Shown here: positions 1 to 5,574 of the stretch, in pieces
Numbering within the stretch: the first letter of the stretch is position 1
How the letters are laid out: the number at the start of each line of letters is the position of its first letter
Source: Dehalococcoidia bacterium
GTDB taxonomy: Bacteria; Chloroflexota; Dehalococcoidia; UBA2979
Reading direction: 5' to 3'
NCBI GenBank assembly: GCA_004297315.1
Contig: SCTU01000258.1
Span: forward strand, 1-7,590
Length of the DNA stretch: 7,590 nt
The notes under the pieces: model-generated
Database searches by the model: none
Seen by the model: the letters and a program-made list of their open reading frames with translations, nothing else
What the model was told of the DNA's origin: nothing
Made by a program: the position numbers and the translations under genes

Positions 1-2117
1 TGCTCTTCCGCCGGCTCCAGACCGTCCCGCGCGCCCTCGTGCTCGCTGTCCTCGCCCTCGGGGTGCTGCTCGCCACACCGCACGACCGCGTCGCCGCCCA
101 CGCCGCGCTCGCCGCGTCGGACCCGGCGGACGACGCCGTCGTCCCGCTGCCGCCATCGCGAGTCACGCTCACCTTCACCGAGCCCGTCGACGCACGCCTC
201 TCATCGATCGAGGTCACGACGACCGAAGGACGGCGCGTCGACCGCGACGACCTGACCGTTCAAGAGGGCGGGCGGCGCGCGACGGTGTCCCTCGCTCCGC
301 TCGAGCGCGGCACCTACATCGTCGACTGGAAGAACGTCTCGACCGTCGACGGCCATCCGCTGAGCGGCCGCTTCGCGTTCCACGTCGGCGAGCGCAGTTC
401 GGACGCCCTCGTCTCGAAGGGCGCGCCGACGTTCCCCTCGCGGCTCGAGCCGCCCGCGCGCTTCCTGCTGGACGGCGGCCTGCTCATCCTCGCGGGCACG
501 CTCGGGGTGATCGCTACCGCCATCCGTCCCTCGCGCGGCGACGCCGCGGCCTGGGAGGCGCCGTTGAACCGCCTCGCGCTCGCCGCGGCGGGCCTCGCGC
601 TCGCAGGGGCCGCGCTGCAACTGGCGGCGCAGACCTCGGCGACCGGTGCGGCCCCACTGGACGTGCTGTCGGGCCGCTGGGGCACGGCGTACGTCACGCG
701 CGTCGTCGACGTTGGCCTCGCGATCGCCCTCACCCTGATGCGCCGCCCGCGCCTCGCGCTCGTCCCGATGGCCGTCGCTCTGGCCACGCTTGCGGCGACC
801 AGTCACGGCATGGCGGTGCGAGGACTGGCTGCGCCCGCAGTGATCGCGGACGCGCTCCACCTCGCCGCCGTCGCGCTGTGGGTGGGCGGCCTCCCCGCCG
901 TCCTCTTGCTCGTCTGGAAGCATCGAGGCGACCGCGCCGAGATCGCCGCTACCCTGCGGCGCTTCTCCACGCTCGCACTGATCGCGGCGGGCGTCGTCGG
1001 ACTGACCGGCGGCTACCTCGCCTGGCTGCAAGTGCTTCGACTCTCCGCACTCGACACCGTCTACGGGCGCGCCGTGCTCGCGAAGACCGTGTTCTTCATC
1101 GGACTGATCCTCCTCGGCGTGGCGAACCGCCGCTGGGCGCTGCCCGCCCTCGCACGCGGCGCCCGACGGCGCATCCGCATGACGCTGGCGATCGAGGCCG
1201 CACTGGGCGTCGGCCTCGTAGCCGCGGTGGCAGTGATGACCTCGACGTTCCCGGCACGCGAGGCGCTGCGGCCGCCGCTGCCCGGCGGCGTCGCGACGAC
1301 GCTCGATGGCACGAACATCGAGGTGCGCGCGCGGCCCGGCCTCCCCGGCGCGAACGAGATCACCGTCACGGTGCACGACGCGCGCGGACACGCCGTCGAT
1401 GGCGCCGCGGTCGCCCTCCGCGCCGCGCCGAGCGGCCAGGAGCCGGATGTCTCCGTGCCCGCGACGGGTAGTGGCGACGGCCATTACCAGGCGCCCGTGG
1501 TCTTCGGCGCGCGCGGCATCTGGGTGGTGTTCGTCTCCGTCTCTCCGAGCGCAGGCTTCGACACGAGCGGGTCGGTCCGCGTCGATGTCGGCGGCGCACC
1601 CCCGCCGCGCCCGACGCCCTCGATCGCGTGGGGCTGGAAGGGCCTCGGCTGGACGCTCGTCATCGGCGGGGTCTTCGCCGCCGCGGCGGCCGACCGGACG
1701 TGGGCCTGGAGCGGCCGGCGGCGCGCGCCGTGGTACGGGGCAAGCGTGGCCGTCACGGGCCTCGTGGTCCTCGTCGTCGTCGCGCCGCGCATGGGTGAGC
1801 CGACAACGCTGCCCGCGACCTCCCCGGCCACGCTGACGCTCGGCGCGCGGGTGTACGAGGCGAACTGCCAGCGCTGCCACGGTGCGGGCCTTGTGCCGAT
1901 CGAGGGCGTCATCGACCTGCGCATGCACGCCCTGATGCATACGGACGCCTCGCTCCTCACGACGGTCCGTGACGGCCGCCCAGCCACGCCGATGCCAGCC
2001 TTCCGCGACACGCTCTCCGAGAAGGAGATCGGCGCGGTCCTCGTTTACATCCAGGAGGAGGTCAGGCGGATCGAGGCCTCCGCCACCCCCTCGCCGCTCC
2101 CAACGCCCGCGCGCTAG
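1..2117 (+). CDS. CopC-CopD-YtkA/FixH-like-cytochrome c fusion membrane protein (5' end at window edge)
   Basis: Likely role: copper binding or transport at the cell surface linked to electron transfer, perhaps in cytochrome oxidase maturation (inference). The first in-window start is GTG at 39, but the frame is open to the left edge. Starting at 39 would remove the Arg-rich n-region (LFRRLQ) of the signal peptide. The window opens with 'tg' in frame, so the true start is probably an NTG codon one base upstream. Residues below count from GTG 39. Signal peptide runs to about 20. The CopC domain (21-117) begins with His21 after cleavage and has the DGH motif (Asp104, His106), matching the known Cu(II) ligands of CopC. 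The CopD domain (about 140-405) has about eight membrane segments, with His256, His274 and an ALWVGG stretch. A beta-rich YtkA/FixH-like domain follows (about 420-520), then two more helices (about 536-552 and 567-584). The class I cytochrome c domain (about 595-680) has CQRCH (Cys610, Cys613, His614) and Met652 in TPMPAF as probable axial ligand. TAG stop at 2115-2117. Confidence 0.9.
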   Translation, partial: LFRRLQTVPRALVLAVLALGVLLATPHDRVAAHAALAASDPADDAVVPLPPSRVTLTFTEPVDARLSSIEVTTTEGRRVDRDDLTVQEGGRRATVSLAPLERGTYIVDWKNVSTVDGHPLSGRFAFHVGERSSDALVSKGAPTFPSRLEPPARFLLDGGLLILAGTLGVIATAIRPSRGDAAAWEAPLNRLALAAAGLALAGAALQLAAQTSATGAAPLDVLSGRWGTAYVTRVVDVGLAIALTLMRRPRLALVPMAVALATLAATSHGMAVRGLAAPAVIADALHLAAVALWVGGLPAVLLLVWKHRGDRAEIAATLRRFSTLALIAAGVVGLTGGYLAWLQVLRLSALDTVYGRAVLAKTVFFIGLILLGVANRRWALPALARGARRRIRMTLAIEAALGVGLVAAVAVMTSTFPAREALRPPLPGGVATTLDGTNIEVRARPGLPGANEITVTVHDARGHAVDGAAVALRAAPSGQEPDVSVPATGSGDGHYQAPVVFGARGIWVVFVSVSPSAGFDTSGSVRVDVGGAPPPRPTPSIAWGWKGLGWTLVIGGVFAAAAADRTWAWSGRRRAPWYGASVAVTGLVVLVVVAPRMGEPTTLPATSPATLTLGARVYEANCQRCHGAGLVPIEGVIDLRMHALMHTDASLLTTVRDGRPATPMPAFRDTLSEKEIGAVLVYIQEEVRRIEASATPSPLPTPAR

Positions 2118-2152
2118 GGTGGAGGCCCGAGGCCGGCCGAGGCGAGGTTCGC

Positions 2153-3661
2153 GTGACTGCTCCGAGACGCGCCGCGGTGCTGATGGTGCAGGGCACCTCC
2201 TCCTCGGTGGGCAAGAGCCTGCTCGTGACGGGGCTGTGCCGCCTCTTCGCCGACGCCGGCGTGAGCATCGCCCCGTTCAAAGCGCAGAACATGTCGAACA
2301 ACGCCGCCGTCACGGACACCGGTGGCGAGATCGGCCGCGCGCAGTGGGTGCAGGCGCGCGCCGCCCGCGTCCGCCCGCGCGTCGAGATGAACCCGGTCCT
2401 GCTCAAGCCGGAGAGCGACCACCGCTCGCAGGTGATCCTGCTCGGCCGTCCCCTCGCCACGCTGGGGTACCGCGACTACCGCGACCGGCGCGAGGTGACG
2501 TGGCCTGCGATCACGGGCGCGCTCGACACCCTCCGCGCCGAGCACGACCTCGTGATCATCGAGGGCGCAGGCAGCCCGGCGGAGACGAACCTGCGCGACC
2601 GCGATGTGGTGAACATGTCGGTCGCCCTCCACGCCGGCGCGCCCGTCCTGCTTGCGGGCGACATCGACCGCGGCGGCGTGTTCGCGCACCTCTACGGCAC
2701 GTGGGCGCTCCTCGCACCCGAGGAGCGCGCGCTGGTCCGCGGCTTCATCCTGAACAAGTTCCGCGGCGATGCCTCGCTGCTCACGCCGGCCATCGATGAC
2801 CTCCAACGGCTCACCGGGATCCCGACCGCCGGCATCGTCCCGTGGTTCCCCCGGCACGAAATCCCGGAGGAGGACGCCGTCGCCCTCGAGACGCGCGCCT
2901 CCGACGGCACCGAGGCTTGGGCGGGGATCGACGTGGCGGTCGTGCGCTTCCCTCGCATCGCGAACTTCGACGACCTCGACCCGCTCACCGCGGAAACGGA
3001 CGTGCGCGTGCGCTGGGTCGAGTCGCCTGCCGAATGGGGTGACCCCGACCTCGTGATCTTGCCGGGGACGAAGTCGACCATCGCCGACCTCGACTGGGTG
3101 CGCGGGCAGGGGCTCGATGCACCGCTCAAGGCATCCGTCGCGCGCCGGGCGGCGGTGCTCGGCCTGTGCGGCGGCTACCAGATGCTCGGCGCCTCGCTTG
3201 CCGACCCGGCGCACGTCGAGGGCCCGCGAGAGCACGCGGACGGCCTCGGGCTGTTGCCCGTCACGACGACGTTCGCGCCCGGCAAGCGCACGGTGCAGAG
3301 CCGCGCGACCGTCACCGCCGACCGAGGACTCCTCGCGGGTGCGCAGGGACTTGCGGTCACGGGGTACGAGATCCACGCCGGCCAGACCTCGGGTGGTGCG
3401 GCGGTAGTGACGCTCCCGGACGGGGCGGCCGCCGGCGCGGCCGATGAAGGCGGATGGGTCGTCGGCTGCTACATCCACGGGCTGCTGCACAACACCGAGT
3501 TCCGTCGGACGCTGCTGACCAACGTGGCAGGCCGTCGCGACCGCCGCTACACGCCCGCGCCCCCGCGCGACGATGAGGCTGCCTTCGACCGGCTGGCCGA
3601 GGCCCTCCGCGCGTCGCTCGACCTCGGTCTGCTTGGCGAGCTGACTGGAATCACGCTGTAA
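2153..3661 (+). CDS. cobQ: Cobyric acid synthase (glutamine-hydrolysing)
   Basis: CobQ/CbiP amidates the b, d, e and g side chains of adenosylcobyrinic acid a,c-diamide to give adenosylcobyric acid, using glutamine and ATP in the cytoplasm, during cobalamin synthesis. At 502 aa it is full length for the family. The N-terminal synthetase half has a P-loop GTSSSVGKS (residues 14-22), the family stretch KAQNMSNNAAVT, and DIDRGGVF followed by a GFILNKFRGD-type segment. The C-terminal class I glutamine amidotransferase half has the nucleophile Cys339 in LGLCGGYQ and the catalytic His442 in CYIHGLLHN; GYEIHAG is also typical. The GTG start at 2153 is supported by GAGG at 2144-2147 (5-nt spacer) and by the family N-terminus beginning just before the P-loop. 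It lies 35 nt after the copper/cytochrome gene, so read-through from that gene is possible. No other cobalamin gene is in the window, so the enzyme may serve a pathway encoded elsewhere. All key motifs are intact. Confidence 0.96.
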   Translation: MTAPRRAAVLMVQGTSSSVGKSLLVTGLCRLFADAGVSIAPFKAQNMSNNAAVTDTGGEIGRAQWVQARAARVRPRVEMNPVLLKPESDHRSQVILLGRPLATLGYRDYRDRREVTWPAITGALDTLRAEHDLVIIEGAGSPAETNLRDRDVVNMSVALHAGAPVLLAGDIDRGGVFAHLYGTWALLAPEERALVRGFILNKFRGDASLLTPAIDDLQRLTGIPTAGIVPWFPRHEIPEEDAVALETRASDGTEAWAGIDVAVVRFPRIANFDDLDPLTAETDVRVRWVESPAEWGDPDLVILPGTKSTIADLDWVRGQGLDAPLKASVARRAAVLGLCGGYQMLGASLADPAHVEGPREHADGLGLLPVTTTFAPGKRTVQSRATVTADRGLLAGAQGLAVTGYEIHAGQTSGGAAVVTLPDGAAAGAADEGGWVVGCYIHGLLHNTEFRRTLLTNVAGRRDRRYTPAPPRDDEAAFDRLAEALRASLDLGLLGELTGITL

Positions 3662-3685
3662 TGTCCGGGAACTGATCCCGGATGT
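3661..3685 (+). terminator. Hairpin just after cobQ, possible weak terminator
   Basis: Perfect 7-bp inverted repeat TCCGGGA (3664-3670) / TCCCGGA (3676-3682) around a 5-nt loop ACTGA. It can be extended by two G-U pairs and an A-U to 3661/3685, starting on the last base of the cobQ stop codon. Only a short TTT follows (around 3692), so it is not a canonical rho-independent terminator. It could instead be an mRNA 3' end-stabilising hairpin or a dyad operator for the next gene. Confidence 0.4.
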
Positions 3686-3733
3686 CAGGCGTTTAGAAGC
3701 AGAACCCCACTTCGGTACGCAGGAGGAATCGCC

Positions 3734-4459
3734 GTGCGTCTGTTCGACCGTCCCACCGTCCGAGGCGCCGCCGCGGCCATCCTCGGCACCACCTTCGGGT
3801 TGGCGCTCCTCGCGAGCGCGTCGGCGCAGGCGGCAGCGCCCACCGAGCAGCAACTGCGGAACGCCACCTACCCCACCTCATACCGCCCGACCAATTCGAT
3901 CACGCTTGTCGACGGCAAGTTCGACTCGGCCAAAGAGCGGGTGAACATGACGTTTGTCAGCGCGACACCCGGGACGCTGAACGGGACGCCAGTCGCGATC
4001 GTCCACACGGCGACCAACACGGGCGGCTCAGGCGTGTTCTCGGACATCTACATCGTGGACGCCAGCCTCAAGCCTTTCGGCCCGGGATTCCTCGGCGACC
4101 GAGTCGGGAACGTGAGGATTCAGGTCGTCGACAATAAGATCCTGGTCGACCTGATCACGCAGGGGCCGGGCGACCCGCTCTGCTGCGGCACGGCCCCAGC
4201 GCGCCAGACGTGGGAACTCCAGAACGGCGCGCTCGTCCGCACGTCGCAGGTGTTCGCGCAGGTCCAGCCGACGGCGCCCGTCCGGCCGGCGGCGACGGGC
4301 CAAGGGATCGAGGCGACCTCGACGGCCTCCGAGCAGGCTGCTTCGCTCCTGCTGCTGAGCGTGACGGGGGCCGTCGCCCTGGTCGCCCGGGTGATCGCGC
4401 CGCGACGCAGGCCGCTGATCGTGACTCGCGCTACGCTAGGCGACACCGGAGAGAGGTAG
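3734..4459 (+). CDS. Secreted protein of unknown function with C-terminal membrane anchor
   Basis: I cannot name this 241-aa protein. The GTG start at 3734 is well supported by AGGAGG at 3721-3726 with a 7-nt spacer. Residues 1 to about 33 form a signal peptide (Arg-containing n-region, long Ala/Leu core, ASAQA-type cleavage region). The exported domain spans about 35-165. It has a start resembling 'YPTSYRPTNSITLVDGKF', a central 'TNTGGSGVFSDIYIVDA' stretch, 'LGDRVGN', and then 'TQGPGDPLCCG' with a Cys150-Cys151 pair. From memory, this order (LxDGxF, GGSGxF, LGDRV, QGPGDPxCC) recurs in hypothetical exported proteins of several bacterial phyla, but no function is known to me. A Pro/Thr/Ala-rich linker (about 175-200) leads to a hydrophobic segment (about 203-222) and a basic tail APRRRP, consistent with a C-terminal anchor and cytoplasmic tail. 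TAG stop at 4457-4459. The universal stress protein gene follows 42 nt later in the same frame. Confidence 0.85.
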   Translation: MRLFDRPTVRGAAAAILGTTFGLALLASASAQAAAPTEQQLRNATYPTSYRPTNSITLVDGKFDSAKERVNMTFVSATPGTLNGTPVAIVHTATNTGGSGVFSDIYIVDASLKPFGPGFLGDRVGNVRIQVVDNKILVDLITQGPGDPLCCGTAPARQTWELQNGALVRTSQVFAQVQPTAPVRPAATGQGIEATSTASEQAASLLLLSVTGAVALVARVIAPRRRPLIVTRATLGDTGER

Positions 4460-4466
4460 CCCGCGC

Positions 4467-4501
4467 GGCGCCTCCTGTGGCCGGCCTGCATTGGAGGCGC
4501 C
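4467..4501 (+). promoter_or_regulatory. SD-sequestering hairpin in the leader of the universal stress protein gene
   Basis: Perfect 9-bp inverted repeat: GGCGCCTCC (4467-4475) and GGAGGCGCC (4493-4501). The right arm contains the only Shine-Dalgarno (GGAGG, 4493-4497) and ends at the base before the TTG start (4502), so the left arm supplies an anti-SD CCTCC. The intervening 17 nt can add a further 5 pairs (4476-4480 with 4486-4490, two of them G-U) after a 2-nt bulge. The left arm starts 8 nt after the upstream stop codon, so a terminating ribosome would overlap it. This suggests translational coupling or conditional opening (inference). No U-tract follows, and the structure runs into the start codon, which argues against a terminator. 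Confidence 0.7.
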
Positions 4502-4984
4502 TTGTACCGTTCAGCCCTGGTCGCCACCGACGGTTCCGAGACCGCCGACTCGATCCTCGCCCACGTTGCCAACGTCGTTGAGCCCGGCGGGACGGTGTAC
4601 GTGCTCGCGGTCGTCGACGACCTCGGGCGGTTGCTCTCGCGGGTCGCACCGGCGGGGAGCATCGAGTTCGGCGGCAGCGCGAGCGTCTCGATCGCGGAAG
4701 ACGCGATCGAGGCCGAGAAGGTCGCGGCGCGCGAGCACATCGCCGAGGCGGAACGTGTGCTGAAGGCGGCCGGCATGACCCACGTGGAGGGCGCGATCGT
4801 CTCCGGCGCCCCTGGTGACGCCATCGTCTCCACGGCGAAGGCACGGAAGGTAGCGATCGTGCTGATGGCGACGCACGGGCGCCACGGGATCAAGCGGGCC
4901 TTCATGGGCTCGGTCTCCGAGGAAGTCCTGCGCAACCTCGAGGGCATCCCCGTCCTCGTCCTTAATCCCGTCGGCGCCGAGTAG
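4502..4984 (+). CDS. Universal stress protein, UspA family (single domain)
   Basis: A 160-aa cytoplasmic single-domain Usp, close to the usual 140-160 aa. Members form dimers, many bind ATP, and they help cells survive starvation, oxidative or other stress; the exact role of this one cannot be read from sequence. The N-terminus 'SALVATDGS' is the typical first strand with conserved Asp10. Near the C-terminus, ATHG (123-126) is followed by nine residues and then Gly136-Ser137. This matches the ATP-binding pattern G-x2-G-x9-G-S except that the first Gly is Ala, a common variant. The segment ends with a hydrophobic 'IPVLVL' strand. TTG at 4502 is the only sensible start: GGAGG lies 4 nt upstream, it fits the family N-terminus, and the frame is closed by the TAG of the preceding gene with no ATG or GTG in between. 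The SD is inside a strong hairpin, so translation may be regulated or coupled to the upstream gene. Confidence 0.93.
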   Translation: MYRSALVATDGSETADSILAHVANVVEPGGTVYVLAVVDDLGRLLSRVAPAGSIEFGGSASVSIAEDAIEAEKVAAREHIAEAERVLKAAGMTHVEGAIVSGAPGDAIVSTAKARKVAIVLMATHGRHGIKRAFMGSVSEEVLRNLEGIPVLVLNPVGAE

Positions 4985-5016
4985 GCGGGCGCCCCGTCCG
5001 GGCGCGGTACCCGCGC
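4985..5016 (+). terminator. GC-rich hairpin(s) after the universal stress protein gene
   Basis: Directly after the stop, GCGCCC (4989-4994) pairs perfectly with GGGCGC (5000-5005) across the 5-nt loop CGTCC. Flanking GCGG (4985-4988) and CCGC (5011-5014) could extend it with a bulge. A second, competing stem GCGCGG (5002-5007) / CCGCGC (5011-5016) overlaps the right arm. There is no T-tract, so termination is plausible but not proven. In such GC-rich DNA some pairing is expected by chance. Confidence 0.4.
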
Positions 5017-5021
5017 GAAGC

Positions 5022-5048
5022 GGTACCATCCCCACGCGAGGTACCATC
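5022..5048 (+). promoter_or_regulatory. Tandem GGTACCATC elements; candidate -10 for a leaderless transcript
   Basis: The nonamer GGTACCATC occurs twice, at 5022-5030 and 5040-5048, 18 bp apart. A third GGTACC lies at 5006-5011. Each nonamer contains TACCAT, which fits the TANNNT pattern of a -10 element. The second TACCAT (5042-5047) lies 6 nt before the ATG at 5054, placing a transcription start at or near the ATG as in leaderless mRNAs. No convincing TTGACA-like -35 is visible at 16-18 bp spacing. The repeats could equally be a regulator's binding sites. Confidence 0.4.
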
Positions 5049-5053
5049 GAGGC

Positions 5054-5473
5054 ATGCCTCACCAGTACGTCGCCTCCGACAGCACGACCGGGCTCCAGGT
5101 CCAGGTCACGGGCGATTTCCCCGAAGACCCGGACGACCGCGTCCGCATCGCCCGCACGACGAACCTTTTCACCCGCCTGATGGCGACCGTGCTCTCCACG
5201 ACGAACGACACGGAACGCCGGGAGCGGTTCCGCGCGATCGAGACGCAGCTCGAGGTGGCCGAGGCGTTGATCCGCGGCGACCTGACCGAGGTGCAGCGGC
5301 TGATCCGCGAGACGCTGCGCGCGATGGGCATCAGCGACGAGCAATTGCGCGAGGTGCAGCAGCAGTTGCGCGAGCAGTTGCGGACCATCGGCGGCGACAG
5401 CCTCGCGGGGATGCTCGGACTCGACGACTTGCCGCCCGACCCGGACGCGCCCCCTGAGGAGCCCTCGACCTAA
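5054..5473 (+). CDS. Small helical protein of unknown function
   Basis: I do not recognise this 139-aa protein. It has no signal peptide, no membrane segment and no Cys, so it is probably cytoplasmic. Residues 1-35 contain a short possible strand (LQVQVTGDF) and an acidic EDPDD turn. Residues about 36-113 look almost entirely helical and highly charged, with two Glu/Arg/Gln-rich helices (about 53-74 and 76-112) that could form a helical hairpin or coiled coil; the 'REVQQQLREQLR' stretch is typical. The tail (about 119-139) is acidic and proline-rich (DLPPDPDAPPEEP) and likely disordered. ATG at 5054 is the first start in frame. The only SD-like GAGG (5049-5052) is 1 nt from it, too close to work normally, which fits leaderless translation. 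The composition follows the gene set around it and the frame is open for its whole length. It sits between a stress protein and uvrA, but a shared function is not shown. Confidence 0.75.
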   Translation: MPHQYVASDSTTGLQVQVTGDFPEDPDDRVRIARTTNLFTRLMATVLSTTNDTERRERFRAIETQLEVAEALIRGDLTEVQRLIRETLRAMGISDEQLREVQQQLREQLRTIGGDSLAGMLGLDDLPPDPDAPPEEPST

Positions 5474-5495
5474 CCCGGCCAAAGGCCTGAGGGTT
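5472..5495 (+). terminator. Weak hairpin at the 3' end of the small helical protein gene
   Basis: AACCC (5472-5476) can pair with GGGTT (5491-5495), and GGCC (5477-5480) with GGCC (5484-5487) around an AAA triloop, leaving a 3-nt TGA bulge. It overlaps the stop codon and the proposed uvrA -35. With only three T residues at its end, it is a weak terminator candidate. Confidence 0.3.
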
Positions 5496-5522
5496 TGCGG
5501 CCCGTCGCAGGCGGCGTACGAT
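5495..5522 (+). promoter_or_regulatory. Candidate sigma70-type promoter of uvrA
   Basis: TTGCGG (5495-5500) and TACGAT (5517-5522) are separated by 16 bp. They match the consensus TTGACA/TATAAT at the most conserved positions (TTG at the -35; TA and the final T at the -10). Transcription would begin near 5529, about 45 nt before the uvrA ATG and immediately upstream of the GAAC-N4-GTTC palindrome. The fit is by eye only. Confidence 0.5.
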
Positions 5523-5532
5523 AGGCTGATCA

Positions 5533-5544
5533 GAACAGTTGTTC
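5533..5544 (+). promoter_or_regulatory. Putative LexA/SOS box in the uvrA leader
   Basis: The sequence GAACAGTTGTTC is a GAAC-N4-GTTC palindrome with 5-bp arms (GAACA/TGTTC). This is the core of the SOS operator bound by LexA/DinR in Bacillus and actinobacteria. It lies about 10 bp after the candidate -10, near +4 to +15, where a bound repressor would block transcription. uvrA is a classic SOS gene, so sequence and context agree. The lexA gene is not in the window and the native motif of this organism is unknown to me. Confidence 0.65.
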
Positions 5545-5574
5545 CTGACCCCGTGCGGGTCGTCCGAGGTGCGC

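Noticed and set aside
201..1940. Long open frame (579 codons) on the minus strand opposite the copper/cytochrome gene
   Set aside because: Its Arg/Gly/Asp-rich composition shows no domain and mirrors a well-supported + strand gene. Long antisense frames are expected at this GC content.
2131..2138. GGCCGGCC palindrome before cobQ, also present at 4479-4486
   Set aside because: Short GC-only palindromes are frequent in DNA of this composition, and two copies give no real evidence of a regulatory element.
2114..3853. 579-codon minus-strand open frame opposite cobQ
   Set aside because: It runs through intergenic DNA and the start of the next gene, has no recognisable motif, and cobQ is fully supported on the other strand.
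4432..4437. TACGCT as a possible -10 for the universal stress protein gene
   Set aside because: It lies inside the preceding coding region, has no -35 partner at proper spacing, and co-transcription with the upstream gene explains expression more simply.
4120..5055. 311-codon minus-strand frame spanning three + strand genes
   Set aside because: It crosses two intergenic gaps and the starts of well-supported genes, and no domain is recognisable.
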